DNA of 64,000 bases from Deltaproteobacteria bacterium (GTDB taxonomy: Bacteria; Desulfobacterota; JAFDED01). This document shows positions 52,642 to 61,774 of the stretch, piece after piece. The notes beneath the pieces were generated by a model. The model did no database searches and was not told the origin of the DNA. It worked only from the letters and a program-made list of their open reading frames with translations. Each line of letters opens with the position of its first letter. The first letter of the stretch is position 1. The position numbers and the translations under genes were made by a program. The stretch spans positions 1 to 64,000 of the forward strand of contig JAFDED010000029.1 of assembly GCA_019310535.1 (NCBI GenBank), written 5' to 3'.

Positions 52642-53838
52642 GTGATTGACAATCAATTGTTCAAAAAAGTACATGGTTGCAATGTGGGAGGATACGTGGG
52701 GGCGGCATTGGGAGAGCCTTCCCGCAGATGCGGCGGAGGTGTTTTCGATTGTTATAATGGGTTATGCGGGCCTATAGAAGCGGCTCATTATAAGGTCATA
52801 GATGAGGTTCTTGGAAAACCGGTGGACAAAATGCTTCCACAGGTCAAAGCCTGGGTGGGGGGTGAAGTTCCCAATATCAGTTATGAAGCGCAAGGCTGGA
52901 AAACTTTGCGCTGGCATAACGGCCCCCTGTTCACATTGCCCGCCCTGAATTATCCCCCCGGGACCAATGAGGACGGAGGAGAGAGAAAGTGGCTGGTCAT
53001 GAAGGCGATCTTCGATAAAGGAGGAAGAATCACCAAAGAAGACCTTCGCAATTCATGGCTTACGTATGTCAACCCGGACTGGTTTGGATTCCACCTTCTT
53101 CCCAGAGATAAATGCACGTATGAGAACATGAAGAGATTTCCGGCCAGTGAAGTCGGCAAGTACGACCGGTGGCCCGGGAATGTGGATTGCCTGATGATGA
53201 TCCATCCTGTGGGCATAATCAATGCCTGTGATCCCCAGAGAGCGGCGGAAGATTCCCTCGATATGTGCCAGACCATTCAATCTTCTCTTCTTAGCTATGC
53301 ACCCGATGCTGCAGCGGCTATTGCTGCCGGTATTGCAGAGGCGTTCAAGCATGAGGCCACGGTTGATTCCATTATACAAGCGGCCAAGGCCTATGTTGAT
53401 GAGAACATAGGGCAAATAATTGACGAATGCCTGGAATACGCAAGACAGGCACCGGACATCCTGGAAGTAAGAGAACTCTTCTGGAAACGATTCGGCGGGC
53501 GGGTTCCCACCGATTCGCTTGAAGTGGTGGGTGAATCGTTTGCCATGTTCTGGATCACAAAGGGAGATCCAAAACAGTGCATGATTGCCGGATCTTCACT
53601 GGGTAGAGATGCTGACTGCGTGGCGAGCATTGCCGGAGCCATCGCTGGAGCTTTTAAAGGAATTGATGCAATACCGAAAGACTGGGTGGAAATATGCGAT
53701 AAAGCGACAATGGATGATACGCATGAGCTAATAGACATGAATTTTGAAGAACAATCCAGAGCACTCTACGATGTCCTTCTCAAAATTATGGATAGGCAAA
53801 AAGAGCAGGTAAGGGCCATTGAATCATTAATGAAATAA
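52642..53838 (+). CDS. ADP-ribosylglycohydrolase-like protein in a transporter operon
   Basis: The 398-residue protein resembles the ADP-ribosylglycohydrolase (ARH/DraG) fold. The opening GCNVGGYVGAALGEP corresponds to the family GxxxGDALG, and GRDADCVASIAGAIAGAFKG near 321 corresponds to the C-terminal GGDTDT metal motif. Several usual metal ligands differ: the first aspartate of GDALG and one Asp/Thr of DTDT are not conserved. It may hydrolyse another N- or O-glycosidic bond. The start is GTG, with AAGGAG seven bases upstream. It is first in an operon with a second tctCBA set, so its substrate is likely imported by that transporter. Confidence 0.78.
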   Translation: MIDNQLFKKVHGCNVGGYVGAALGEPSRRCGGGVFDCYNGLCGPIEAAHYKVIDEVLGKPVDKMLPQVKAWVGGEVPNISYEAQGWKTLRWHNGPLFTLPALNYPPGTNEDGGERKWLVMKAIFDKGGRITKEDLRNSWLTYVNPDWFGFHLLPRDKCTYENMKRFPASEVGKYDRWPGNVDCLMMIHPVGIINACDPQRAAEDSLDMCQTIQSSLLSYAPDAAAAIAAGIAEAFKHEATVDSIIQAAKAYVDENIGQIIDECLEYARQAPDILEVRELFWKRFGGRVPTDSLEVVGESFAMFWITKGDPKQCMIAGSSLGRDADCVASIAGAIAGAFKGIDAIPKDWVEICDKATMDDTHELIDMNFEEQSRALYDVLLKIMDRQKEQVRAIESLMK

Positions 53839-53857
53839 AGAAATCAAGGAGGAGAAA

Positions 53858-54865
53858 ATGGAGGGTAAACGAATCATTTCAGGCAAGAAGTTGTATTGTT
53901 CTGCCATTTTGGGGATTATTGCACTGCTGGCAACGCCATTATTTTGTTTTGGGGCGGGATATCCCGAAAAACCCATCACGCTGGTGGCTCCCTATGGACC
54001 GGGAGGGGCTTCCGATTTGGCCTCCCGGACTCTGGCAACCGTGGCGCATAACTATATTGGACAGCCTGTCCTGGTCGTCAACAAGACAGGGGCCAGTGGG
54101 GCAGTGGGGTCAGCCTATGTCAAACAATCCAAGCCGGACGGCTATACGTTGTTGCTGGCGAGGGTTGGATGCAACGCTGTCGCCCCGGCGATTCAGGCCA
54201 ATTTGCCGTACAAATGGGATGACTTCACAATGCTGGGGCTCCTGGAGTTGAATCCTTTCGTCTTCGTGGTTCATGCCGATTCTCCAATCAAGAGTTTGAA
54301 AGATCTGGTGAATACTTTAAAGAGCAAACCCGGAACATTATCCTACAGCACCTCGGGGCCTGGAACCATCCTGGATTTTGGCCCCAAAATACTTTTCCAG
54401 AGGATTGGGCTGGGTAAGGACGCAGGCACCATGATCCCTTACAGGGGAGGAGGAGGAGCTGCTGCTGCGCTTGTTGGCAAACATGTGAATTTTCTGGGCA
54501 TCAACCTTGCGCCCGTGCTGAGCCATATACTTGGCGGAAGACTGAGAGCCCTGGCTGTTACTACCAAGGAGCGCTTTCGCGACATCCCCGATGTTCCTAC
54601 GGTCAGGGAGTTAGGATATCCTGAGTTGGAAGTCGTTATTGGATGGAGCGGACTTTTCGGACCTCCTAATATGGACAAAGCAGTCATTGACAAGTGGGTA
54701 AAGGCTCTTCAGGGAGTTGAAAAGGACAAGAGCTGGAATACCCTTACCAAGAAGTTGGGATCCATTCCATATATCATTCCTCCAGCGGAGACCAAAGCCT
54801 TTGTGGGCAAACAATATAATATGTTCCATGACCTGGCGGTGAAGCTGGATCTTGTGGTCAAATAA
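53858..54865 (+). CDS. tctC: TctC substrate-binding protein 2
   Basis: This 335-residue binding protein has a signal peptide (cleavage near FGA-GYPEKP, residue 30). The family phrases PITLVAPYGPGGASDLASR and SKPDGYTLLLARVGC are present. It is clearly diverged from the copies at 44-47 kb, so it probably binds a different ligand. AAGGAGGAG precedes the ATG. It follows the glycohydrolase-like gene by 19 bases. Confidence 0.94.
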   Translation: MEGKRIISGKKLYCSAILGIIALLATPLFCFGAGYPEKPITLVAPYGPGGASDLASRTLATVAHNYIGQPVLVVNKTGASGAVGSAYVKQSKPDGYTLLLARVGCNAVAPAIQANLPYKWDDFTMLGLLELNPFVFVVHADSPIKSLKDLVNTLKSKPGTLSYSTSGPGTILDFGPKILFQRIGLGKDAGTMIPYRGGGGAAAALVGKHVNFLGINLAPVLSHILGGRLRALAVTTKERFRDIPDVPTVRELGYPELEVVIGWSGLFGPPNMDKAVIDKWVKALQGVEKDKSWNTLTKKLGSIPYIIPPAETKAFVGKQYNMFHDLAVKLDLVVK

Positions 54866-54875
54866 ATAGGATTTT

Positions 54876-54907
54876 AAGGCAGGGGGGGTCGGGGCTCCCC
54901 CTGCCTT
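54876..54907 (+). other. Stem-loop between tctC2 and tctB2
   Basis: A perfect 11-base-pair stem (AAGGCAGGGGG / CCCCCTGCCTT) encloses a ten-base loop, right after the binding-protein gene. There is no T-run, so partial termination or mRNA protection is likely. Confidence 0.65.
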
Positions 54908-54923
54908 ACAGGAAAGCTCGAAA

Positions 54924-55448
54924 ATGCGATGGTCACTGAAAGATCTGGGATTGGCCGGTGGGTTGATCCTGTTTTTTTTGTTCACGCTCTTTTTTCTGAT
55001 CCCAAAGGGGGTCTACGTCCCCGCCAACATAAATATTAGGGTCATGTCGCCTGATTTCTTTCCGAGGGCGGTGGCTATTTTTGTCATCCTGATGAGCTTG
55101 ATCTTGGCTCTCCAAAATATCCTTGTATCAGGGTCGAAAAAGAGATATCCCGATCAGAATGTGGAAAGGAAATTGCCTCAAGAAGGCAAAGACAATGATA
55201 AAATCCGCAAATTGAAAATTATTAAGATTTGCGTGGCCATCTTTTTGCTCTTTATGTATTTTCAGGCCGTGTCATTAATCGGAATTCTCCCTTCATCGGC
55301 CATCTTTCTACTTGCTTTTTCATTTCTTTATGGAGAGAGACGGTTCAAGATCATTATACCCCTGGCTGTGTTCCTGCCCATTATCCTGTATTTTTTCTTC
55401 ACACGACTCGCTAACATCCCTTTGCCGAAAGGAATCTTCTTTGAGTGA
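54924..55448 (+). CDS. tctB: TctB family small membrane subunit 2
   Basis: The 174-residue protein has four predicted helices, the first at about 12-28. The TctB loop MSPDFFPRAVAIFVILMSL follows it, and the end reads ANIPLPKGIFFE. A longer charged loop (about 70-100) separates the helix pairs. It lies between tctC2 and tctA2 and completes a second transporter. Confidence 0.87.
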   Translation: MRWSLKDLGLAGGLILFFLFTLFFLIPKGVYVPANINIRVMSPDFFPRAVAIFVILMSLILALQNILVSGSKKRYPDQNVERKLPQEGKDNDKIRKLKIIKICVAIFLLFMYFQAVSLIGILPSSAIFLLAFSFLYGERRFKIIIPLAVFLPIILYFFFTRLANIPLPKGIFFE

Positions 55449-55482
55449 TTAAAGAAACTGCGAAATCCGACGAGGTTTGTTT

Positions 55483-56976
55483 ATGATCGATAATTTTCTT
55501 CTGGGAATTCAGATGTTCGGCCACTTCAAGAACTTCGTGGCCATCTTCGCAGGCGTTGGTGTGGGAATCATCACCGGGGCGATACCAGGGATGACGGGCA
55601 CCATGGGTGTTGCACTGGCCCTTCCCTTTACTTTTTACATGGACCCCATCACCGGCATTCTTTTTTTAGTGGGGTTGTATAAGGGTGCCATTTACGGCGG
55701 ATCCATCACAGCCATTTTGATCAAAACCCCGGGAACTCCGGCAGCGGCATGTACCGTTCTGGATGGCTACCCCATGGCTCAACAAGGAAAGGCGGGCAAA
55801 GCCCTCAATATGGCTCTTTATGCCTCGGTTTTTGCTGATTTTGTCTCCAACATGTCGCTTATCATCTTCGCCGCCCCCATCGCCGCCTTTGCGCTCCGGT
55901 TCGGCCCACCGGAATTTTTTACCCTGATTTCATTTTCCCTGACTATCATTGCCGGGGTGTCCGGCAAATCCATCACCAAGGGCCTTATTGCGGGCGGGAT
56001 GGGGTTGATGGCAGCCACCATCGGGATGGACCTGGTCTACGGATCATCGCGCTTTTCCTTTGGAAGCGTGGAACTTCTGGGCGGTCTGAATTTCATACCC
56101 GTCCTGATAGGACTTTTCGCAATTCCCGAATTAATCAAAGAGTATGGAGAGACATATACCTCTTCTTTCAGAACATCCTCTATGGGGGACAGAAGTATCT
56201 CATTCCGCGAGTTGAAAAGGTGCTTCAAGAGCATAGTCCGCGGCAGCCTGATAGGCGTTGTCATCGGCGCCATCCCGGGCATAGGCGGAGCGCCTTCGGC
56301 CTTTTTGAGTTACAACGAGGCCAAGAGGAATTCCAAACACCCGGAAACCTTTGGGCAGGGGGAAATTGAAGGAGTGGCAGCCTCCGAAGCGGGCAATAAC
56401 GGTGTTTGCGGAGCCACCATGATTCCGCTTCTCACTCTGGGTGTTCCAGGTGATGTGATTACTGCCATCCTCCTTGGGGCTTTCATGGTACACGATCTCA
56501 GGCCGGGGCCCCTCCTGTTCCAGAAAAATATCGACATCATCTATGGCATATTTGTGGGCATCATGCTGAGCTCCGTGGCCATGCTGCTTCTGGGGAAACT
56601 GGGAATCAGGTTGTTCGCCCGTATTGCCAACGTTCCCAATTCTATCCTGTTTCCGGCGGTTCTTGTCCTCTGTGTCTATGGAACCTATGCTGTGGACAAC
56701 AAGATGTTTGATGTCCTGGTGATGATCATCATGGGACTGGTCGGATATTTTATGCTCCTCTTCGAGCTTCCTCCGGCACCCTTTCTGATAGCTTTTATAC
56801 TGGGCCCCATGTTCGAAGATAACCTTCGCAGATCTTTGCTTCTATCTCACGGGGATCCTTCCATACTCTTTCGCAGTTTCATCTGCTGGATTTTTTGGGG
56901 ATTGACTCTGCTTTCCATTATTTTAATTGTACGGCGAAATCTAAAGGCAAAAACACTCCAAACGAGGGATCGTTAA
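55483..56976 (+). CDS. tctA: TctA family permease 2
   Basis: This 497-residue permease has about twelve helices and the signatures GAIPGMTGTMGVALALP near 34 and IKTPGTPAAACTVLDGYPM near 82, repeated in the second half as GAIPGIGGAPSAFLSYNEA. The ATG at 55483 (MIDNFLLG) has GAGG upstream; a TTG six bases earlier is less likely. It ends the second transporter operon. Confidence 0.94.
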   Translation: MIDNFLLGIQMFGHFKNFVAIFAGVGVGIITGAIPGMTGTMGVALALPFTFYMDPITGILFLVGLYKGAIYGGSITAILIKTPGTPAAACTVLDGYPMAQQGKAGKALNMALYASVFADFVSNMSLIIFAAPIAAFALRFGPPEFFTLISFSLTIIAGVSGKSITKGLIAGGMGLMAATIGMDLVYGSSRFSFGSVELLGGLNFIPVLIGLFAIPELIKEYGETYTSSFRTSSMGDRSISFRELKRCFKSIVRGSLIGVVIGAIPGIGGAPSAFLSYNEAKRNSKHPETFGQGEIEGVAASEAGNNGVCGATMIPLLTLGVPGDVITAILLGAFMVHDLRPGPLLFQKNIDIIYGIFVGIMLSSVAMLLLGKLGIRLFARIANVPNSILFPAVLVLCVYGTYAVDNKMFDVLVMIIMGLVGYFMLLFELPPAPFLIAFILGPMFEDNLRRSLLLSHGDPSILFRSFICWIFWGLTLLSIILIVRRNLKAKTLQTRDR

Positions 56977-57152
56977 TTTGTCCGAATTGGTTAATAGGGT
57001 ATTTTATGTGTTTTCATAAAACGTATCCCCATAAAATCAACCAGGAATTCCTCAGGACCATCCAAACAGCTTGACATAACGATCAGGTTTTTGATACACA
57101 AAAGTTGCCCTTTGGGCGTTGTATGATAGAGTATGTCCATGGAGGTTTACCT

Positions 57153-58343
57153 ATGCCGCTGCCGTTGACAGGAGTTCGCGTGATCGAGCTTTCCCAGGTG
57201 CTGGCAGGCCCATTTGCCGGCCAGCTTCTCGGGGACCTTGGGGCCGAGGTCATCAAGTTGGAACAGCCCGGTCAGGGGGACAATGCTAGACAAATGCCGC
57301 CCTATTTTATCGGCGGTTTGAGTGCATATTACCTGGGCCTGAACCGCAACAAAAAGAGCCTGCCTCTGAATCTTAAAGCACCCGAAGGGAAAACTATCTT
57401 CATGGAGTTGGTGAAAAAGGCGGACGTTGTTTTTGATAATTTCCGTCCCGGTGTGAGGGAGCGTCTGGGCATCGACTACGAGAGCATCAAAAAGGTCAAC
57501 CCGCGGATTATCTCATGCTCCATCTCCGGGTTCGGCCAGACGGGTCCCTACCGCAATCGCCCCGCACTGGATCTTATCATCCAGGCCATGGGCGGCGCCA
57601 TGAGCTTCACCGGTGAGGTGGGCGGAGAGCCGGTTCGCATGGGACTGCCCATGGGAGACCTCGGAGGGGCGCTCTTTGCGGTCCATGGAATACTGTCGGC
57701 GTTGTATTACCGGGAACGAACGGGAGAAGGCCAGAATATAGACATCTCCATGCTGGACTGCCAATTGGCCCTCATGACCTACCGTCTCCAGTACTATTTC
57801 ATCGGGGGGGAGGTTCCCGCGCCCATAGGATCAGGCCATGCCTCCGCCGTGCCCATCAGGGCATACCGCTGCAAAGACAAGTATATAGTCATCGATGCTG
57901 TGGTGGAGCGGATCTGGGAGTCTTTGTGCCGGGCACTTGGACACCCTGAGCTAATCTCAGACCCCCGCTTCGAGGGCCGCCATAAACGGCTCCAGAACCG
58001 CGATGAGCTGGATGGCATTCTTGAGCAAATATTTGCCACACGCACCCGGGACGAATGGATGGAGATTTTCGTACGGGAAGGGGTGGCCGGAGGCCCGATT
58101 TATACCCTGGATGAGGTGGTGAAGGATCCTCAGACTCAGCATCGCCAAATGGTGGTGGACATGGATCACCCGGTGGCCGGCCCCCTCAAGGCCACGGGCA
58201 ATCCTATCAAAATGTCCGCAGTTGAGAAATATCGATATGATCACCAACCCACTCTTGGGGAGCACAGCGAGGAGATATTGAAAGATCTTCTGGGCTACGC
58301 ACCCGAGGAAGTGGCCAGGTTACGCGAAAACGGCGTCATATAA
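57153..58343 (+). CDS. Family III CoA-transferase (CaiB/BaiF)
   Basis: This 396-residue enzyme would move CoA between two carboxylates, activating the substrate for degradation. The N-terminal VRVIELSQVLAGPFAGQLLG, GAEVIKLEQPG and LNRNKKSLPLNLK are classic. The catalytic aspartate lies in GLPMGDLGGALFAVHG near 170. GGAGG eight bases upstream supports the ATG at 57153 (MPLPLTGV); an in-frame TTG at 57105 would add an unlikely extension. It heads the next plus-strand group and fits a role in activating the acid imported by the Tct systems. Confidence 0.93.
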   Translation: MPLPLTGVRVIELSQVLAGPFAGQLLGDLGAEVIKLEQPGQGDNARQMPPYFIGGLSAYYLGLNRNKKSLPLNLKAPEGKTIFMELVKKADVVFDNFRPGVRERLGIDYESIKKVNPRIISCSISGFGQTGPYRNRPALDLIIQAMGGAMSFTGEVGGEPVRMGLPMGDLGGALFAVHGILSALYYRERTGEGQNIDISMLDCQLALMTYRLQYYFIGGEVPAPIGSGHASAVPIRAYRCKDKYIVIDAVVERIWESLCRALGHPELISDPRFEGRHKRLQNRDELDGILEQIFATRTRDEWMEIFVREGVAGGPIYTLDEVVKDPQTQHRQMVVDMDHPVAGPLKATGNPIKMSAVEKYRYDHQPTLGEHSEEILKDLLGYAPEEVARLRENGVI

Positions 58344-58486
58344 TGTAAACCAGGGATCCTCCCTTGTGCTGCCCCGCCCGCCAATAACGAAGATGAGTTT
58401 CCCATACCGATTGTCGGAGGCGTTTCCGGAGACCATTGATAAATTAAGCCCTTTCGCTCTCCAAAGGGCTGACCAGGAGGTGTTCA

Positions 58487-59368
58487 ATGCAGGCCGAAGC
58501 CGTATTGGTACCCAATGAGTCCAAAAAACTCATAGCCAAAGCCGTTCTGGACATGGATGAAGTGAAAAAAGCCCTGGACGATGGCATCATGGTGATGCAC
58601 CCCAGCAGCACCACGATCTTCATGTACGAGTCTATTCTGGGCCGACTACCCGATGAAGGACAGGTATGGGTATGCGGCGTCACCTTGCCCAGAGGGTTGT
58701 GTGGCTCAAGGGAGACCCTGCGGGGAATGGCTGCTCACGGAGACGGCTTCCGTGATCCCCTGGATTTCAAGCACGCGTGGATCTTTCGAAAAGGCCAACT
58801 CCAGGAGAGTATGCGCCTGGGGGATATCGTGGATCAGATGTCCTCCGATGACGTTTATGTTAAAGGACCTAATGCCCTGGATCCCCAGGGAAACGTGGGC
58901 GTTCTCTTTGCAAACCCCGCTGGTGGCGGAGGAACCATAGGCCGCGTGATAGTTGCACAGCGCAAACGGGGATTCCATCTGCTGCTGCCCATCGGCCTGG
59001 AAAAGCTCATTCCGGTATCCATTCAGGCCGCCTCCAAAAAGGCGGGGTTTAAGAACGTGGACAGAGCCATGGGAATGCCCTGTGGTCTGATCCCGGTGCC
59101 GGGACGAAAGATCGATGAAGTTGATGCCATCCGTATGATCAGCGGCGCTGAGGCCACCCCGATTGCCGCTGGCGGCCTGGGAGGAGCCGAGGGAGCGGTT
59201 GTACTGGCCATACACGGCACTGAGGAGCAGGTCAACCGGGCCATGGAAGCGATGGAAAGCGTCAAAGGGGCACCACTCCCCTCACTGGACCTGTGGCAGT
59301 GCGATACCTGCCCGGGCCCTACGTGCCACCTTCGAGGCCGTAACGACTTGCCGTGGCTGAGGGGCTGA
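58487..59368 (+). CDS. Unknown protein with C-terminal cysteine cluster
   Basis: I do not recognise a family for this 293-residue protein. It has no signal peptide or membrane helix. The central part is glycine-rich (KGPNALDPQGNVGVLFANP and AGGGGTIGRV). The C-terminal half contains GAEATPIAAGGLGGAEGAV and a final CDTCPGPTCHLRG cluster that could hold a metal. It starts with AGGAGG at good distance. It stands between a CoA-transferase gene and a dihydroorotate-dehydrogenase-like fragment followed by an MmgE/PrpD gene, all on one strand, so it probably belongs to the same pathway. Confidence 0.7.
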   Translation: MQAEAVLVPNESKKLIAKAVLDMDEVKKALDDGIMVMHPSSTTIFMYESILGRLPDEGQVWVCGVTLPRGLCGSRETLRGMAAHGDGFRDPLDFKHAWIFRKGQLQESMRLGDIVDQMSSDDVYVKGPNALDPQGNVGVLFANPAGGGGTIGRVIVAQRKRGFHLLLPIGLEKLIPVSIQAASKKAGFKNVDRAMGMPCGLIPVPGRKIDEVDAIRMISGAEATPIAAGGLGGAEGAVVLAIHGTEEQVNRAMEAMESVKGAPLPSLDLWQCDTCPGPTCHLRGRNDLPWLRG

Positions 59369-59381
59369 CCTGCCGAGGCGA

Positions 59382-59576
59382 TTGAAGCAAGTGGATTTGA
59401 GCGTAAACATAACGGGCGTTACCTTTCCCGGCCCGGTGTTGCCGGCTTCCGGCCCGTGGAGCAGAACAGCTCGGTCCACGGCGGTTGCAGCCCGAGCGGG
59501 GGCCGGCGGGATCGTTACCAAAACCATCACCCTGGAATGGCGCCAGGATTTCCCGCATCCCCGGAAGGAGGAATAG
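59382..59576 (+). pseudogene. N-terminal fragment of a dihydroorotate-dehydrogenase-like protein
   Basis: The 64 codons read like the first strand-loop of PreA/PyrD-type flavoproteins: DLSVNITGVTFPGPVLPASG and AGAGGIVTKTIT are characteristic. The frame then stops and the MmgE/PrpD gene begins four bases later. The remaining 230 or so residues of the barrel, including the FMN and catalytic sites, are missing, so the gene has been cut by a deletion. A TTG at 59382 is the likely old start. Confidence 0.7.
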
Positions 59577-59580
59577 AGCC

Positions 59581-60918
59581 ATGAACCCTACCGAGAAACT
59601 GGCCGCATTTGTGGCTGAAACCACCGCGGACAAGGTGCCGAGGGAAGTTTTCGAGAGGAGTAAATGGCCCGTTCTGGACGGCCTGGCTGTCACACTCGCG
59701 GGGCACAACCACGAGGTTGGACGGGCAATTGTATCCTTCGTCCGAGAGTTGGGCGGCAATCCGGTAGCCACTGTCCTGGCTGACGGGTTTCGGACCTCCG
59801 CCCCCATGGCTGCCTATGCCAATGGCACATTGTCTCATGCTCTGGACTATGATGACGTTAACGTCAACATCGGCGGCCACCCCACTGTGCCGGTGCTCTC
59901 GGCCATCCTGGCTGTGGGCGAGATGGTGAAAGCAACCGGGCAGGAGTTTCTCCTCGCTTATATCCTGGGTGTCGAGGCTGAGACAAAGCTGGGACGTGCT
60001 ATCATCAAGGTCTTTTACAATCTCGGATGGCACCCCACCTCCACGCTCGGGACCCTGGGCGCCGCCGCTGCGTGCAGCAAACTTCTGGGGCTGGACGCTG
60101 AAAAAACGTTGATGGCGCTGGGCATAGCCGGATCGGCTGCCAGCGGGCTTAAGCAGAACTTCGGGACAATGACCAAACCCCTGCATCTGGGCCAGTCCGC
60201 TAAAAACGGCGTGCTGGCCGCCATGCTTGCCCAGCGGGGATGGACTGCAGACCGGCGGATTCTGGAGGGACACTTCGGCTTCTGTAACCTCTTCTGCGGG
60301 CGCGACCAATACGACCTGCGGGAGATGACCGAATATCTCGGAAATCCATGGGAAATCCTGGATCCAGGCATATCCCTGAAAAAGTACCCTTGCTGCGGCA
60401 GCATCCATTCCTCTCTGGACGCCATGTTCGAACTCCTTAAGGAAACGCCCCTGAGGGCGGATCAAGTGAAGAAAGTTGAGTGCCAGGTGGACCCCACCAA
60501 AGACCATACGCTTGTCCATCCGCGTCCCTGCACCGGACTGGAAGGGAAGTTTAGCCTTGAGTATTGCCTGGCCGCCTCCATTCTGGACGGCAAAGTCGGC
60601 CTGGCTCAGTTTGAGGATGAGAAGATCCGGGATCCGCGCGTCCAGGATCTCCTGCCACGGATCGTTGCATCCAAGGATGAAAAAGTGGCAAACTGGGGAA
60701 GCCGGGTTCGCATAGAGACCACCGACGGCCGGGTGTTGTTCCGTGAGAACGGTCCATCTTCCGGCATTACGCTCTGGGACGATCTTGCCGCCAAGTACCG
60801 CGATTGCGCCGTCCCCGTCCTGGGCCCACACGGGGCAGAGCGTGCTCTGGGCATGGTTCAAGGCTTAGAGGAAATGTCGAATATTTCAGAGTTGGTGCAA
60901 ATGCTGGTTCGCTCATAA
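59581..60918 (+). CDS. MmgE/PrpD family protein
   Basis: The 445-residue protein has the MmgE/PrpD layout: a helical N-terminal domain with GTLSHALDYDDVN near 80 and GGHPTVPVLSAILAVGE, and the smaller C-terminal domain with SLKKYPCCGSIHSSLDAM. Members include 2-methylcitrate dehydratase, iminodisuccinate epimerase and cis-aconitate decarboxylase, so a hydration, dehydration or decarboxylation of a polycarboxylate is likely. GGAGGAATAG precedes the ATG at 59581. An in-frame upstream extension to 59485 overlaps the dehydrogenase fragment and is not used. Confidence 0.9.
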   Translation: MNPTEKLAAFVAETTADKVPREVFERSKWPVLDGLAVTLAGHNHEVGRAIVSFVRELGGNPVATVLADGFRTSAPMAAYANGTLSHALDYDDVNVNIGGHPTVPVLSAILAVGEMVKATGQEFLLAYILGVEAETKLGRAIIKVFYNLGWHPTSTLGTLGAAAACSKLLGLDAEKTLMALGIAGSAASGLKQNFGTMTKPLHLGQSAKNGVLAAMLAQRGWTADRRILEGHFGFCNLFCGRDQYDLREMTEYLGNPWEILDPGISLKKYPCCGSIHSSLDAMFELLKETPLRADQVKKVECQVDPTKDHTLVHPRPCTGLEGKFSLEYCLAASILDGKVGLAQFEDEKIRDPRVQDLLPRIVASKDEKVANWGSRVRIETTDGRVLFRENGPSSGITLWDDLAAKYRDCAVPVLGPHGAERALGMVQGLEEMSNISELVQMLVRS

Positions 60919-61087
60919 GAACAATCACACCTTTCCGGGAACAGAAAAACATGAAAAATTTATTGAGCTTTGAAATATAGATATATTGTTTATTGATTTG
61001 ATAACAAAATGAACAAAATTTTCGCACCCTATTTTATCCTGTTATCCAGTTCTAAATTACTTTTCATAAATGTGAAAGGAGTGTAAG

Positions 61088-61774
61088 ATGAAAATTACAT
61101 ATTACGGGCATGCCTGTTTCGGGCTGGAGGACGGAAAATCCAGCATCCTGATTGATCCATGGCTCAAGGGGAATCCACTGGTTAAACATGTTCCCGAGGG
61201 CTTGCGGCCGGATTTGATCCTTGTGAGTCATGGACACCACGACCACCTCGGAGACGCCGTAGAAATTGCTAAAGAGAGCGGTGCTACCATTATCTCCACC
61301 CCTGAAGTATGTCATTATTGCGCCAAACAGGATGCTAAGATTGACCCCGTGCATTACGGAGGCACATTGAAATTCGACTTCGCAGCCGTATCAGTAGTAC
61401 CGGCCTGGCATTCGTCTTCCATTACCATTGGCGAAGAACGTATTTACGCGGGAAACCCCTGCGGCTTCGTCATCCGGTTCGGCGAAAAAGTGATTTACCA
61501 CGCGGGCGACACATGCCTTTACGGCGACATGTCGCTCATAGCGGAGCGATTTGTGCTGGACTATGCCCTGCTGCCCATCGGGGATCGGTTCACCATGGGG
61601 CCGGAGGATGGCCTGAGGGCTGTCCGGTTGCTTCGCCCCAGGGTTGTGATTCCCATGCACTATGATACGTGGGACCGCATTGTGCAGGACGTGGAGGCTT
61701 TCCGAAAAGTGGTGGAGGCTCGGACTATTTCGAAATGCCTGGTGATGAAGCCCGGGACTATCCACCAGGATTAA
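61088..61774 (+). CDS. Metallo-beta-lactamase-fold hydrolase (UPF0173-like)
   Basis: The 228-residue protein is a predicted metal-dependent hydrolase of the UPF0173 group. It has SHGHHDHLGDAVEIA near 51 (HxHxDH), GGTLKFDFAAVSVVPAWHSS, HAGDTCLYGDM and the final IPMHYDTW. All expected metal ligands appear present. AAAGGAG precedes the ATG. Its substrate is unknown; it is the last gene of the catabolic stretch. Confidence 0.88.
   Translation: MKITYYGHACFGLEDGKSSILIDPWLKGNPLVKHVPEGLRPDLILVSHGHHDHLGDAVEIAKESGATIISTPEVCHYCAKQDAKIDPVHYGGTLKFDFAAVSVVPAWHSSSITIGEERIYAGNPCGFVIRFGEKVIYHAGDTCLYGDMSLIAERFVLDYALLPIGDRFTMGPEDGLRAVRLLRPRVVIPMHYDTWDRIVQDVEAFRKVVEARTISKCLVMKPGTIHQD

Noticed and set aside
59527-60861. 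444-codon minus-strand frame opposite the MmgE/PrpD gene
   Set aside because: It is antisense to a clear family member and has no recognisable domain.
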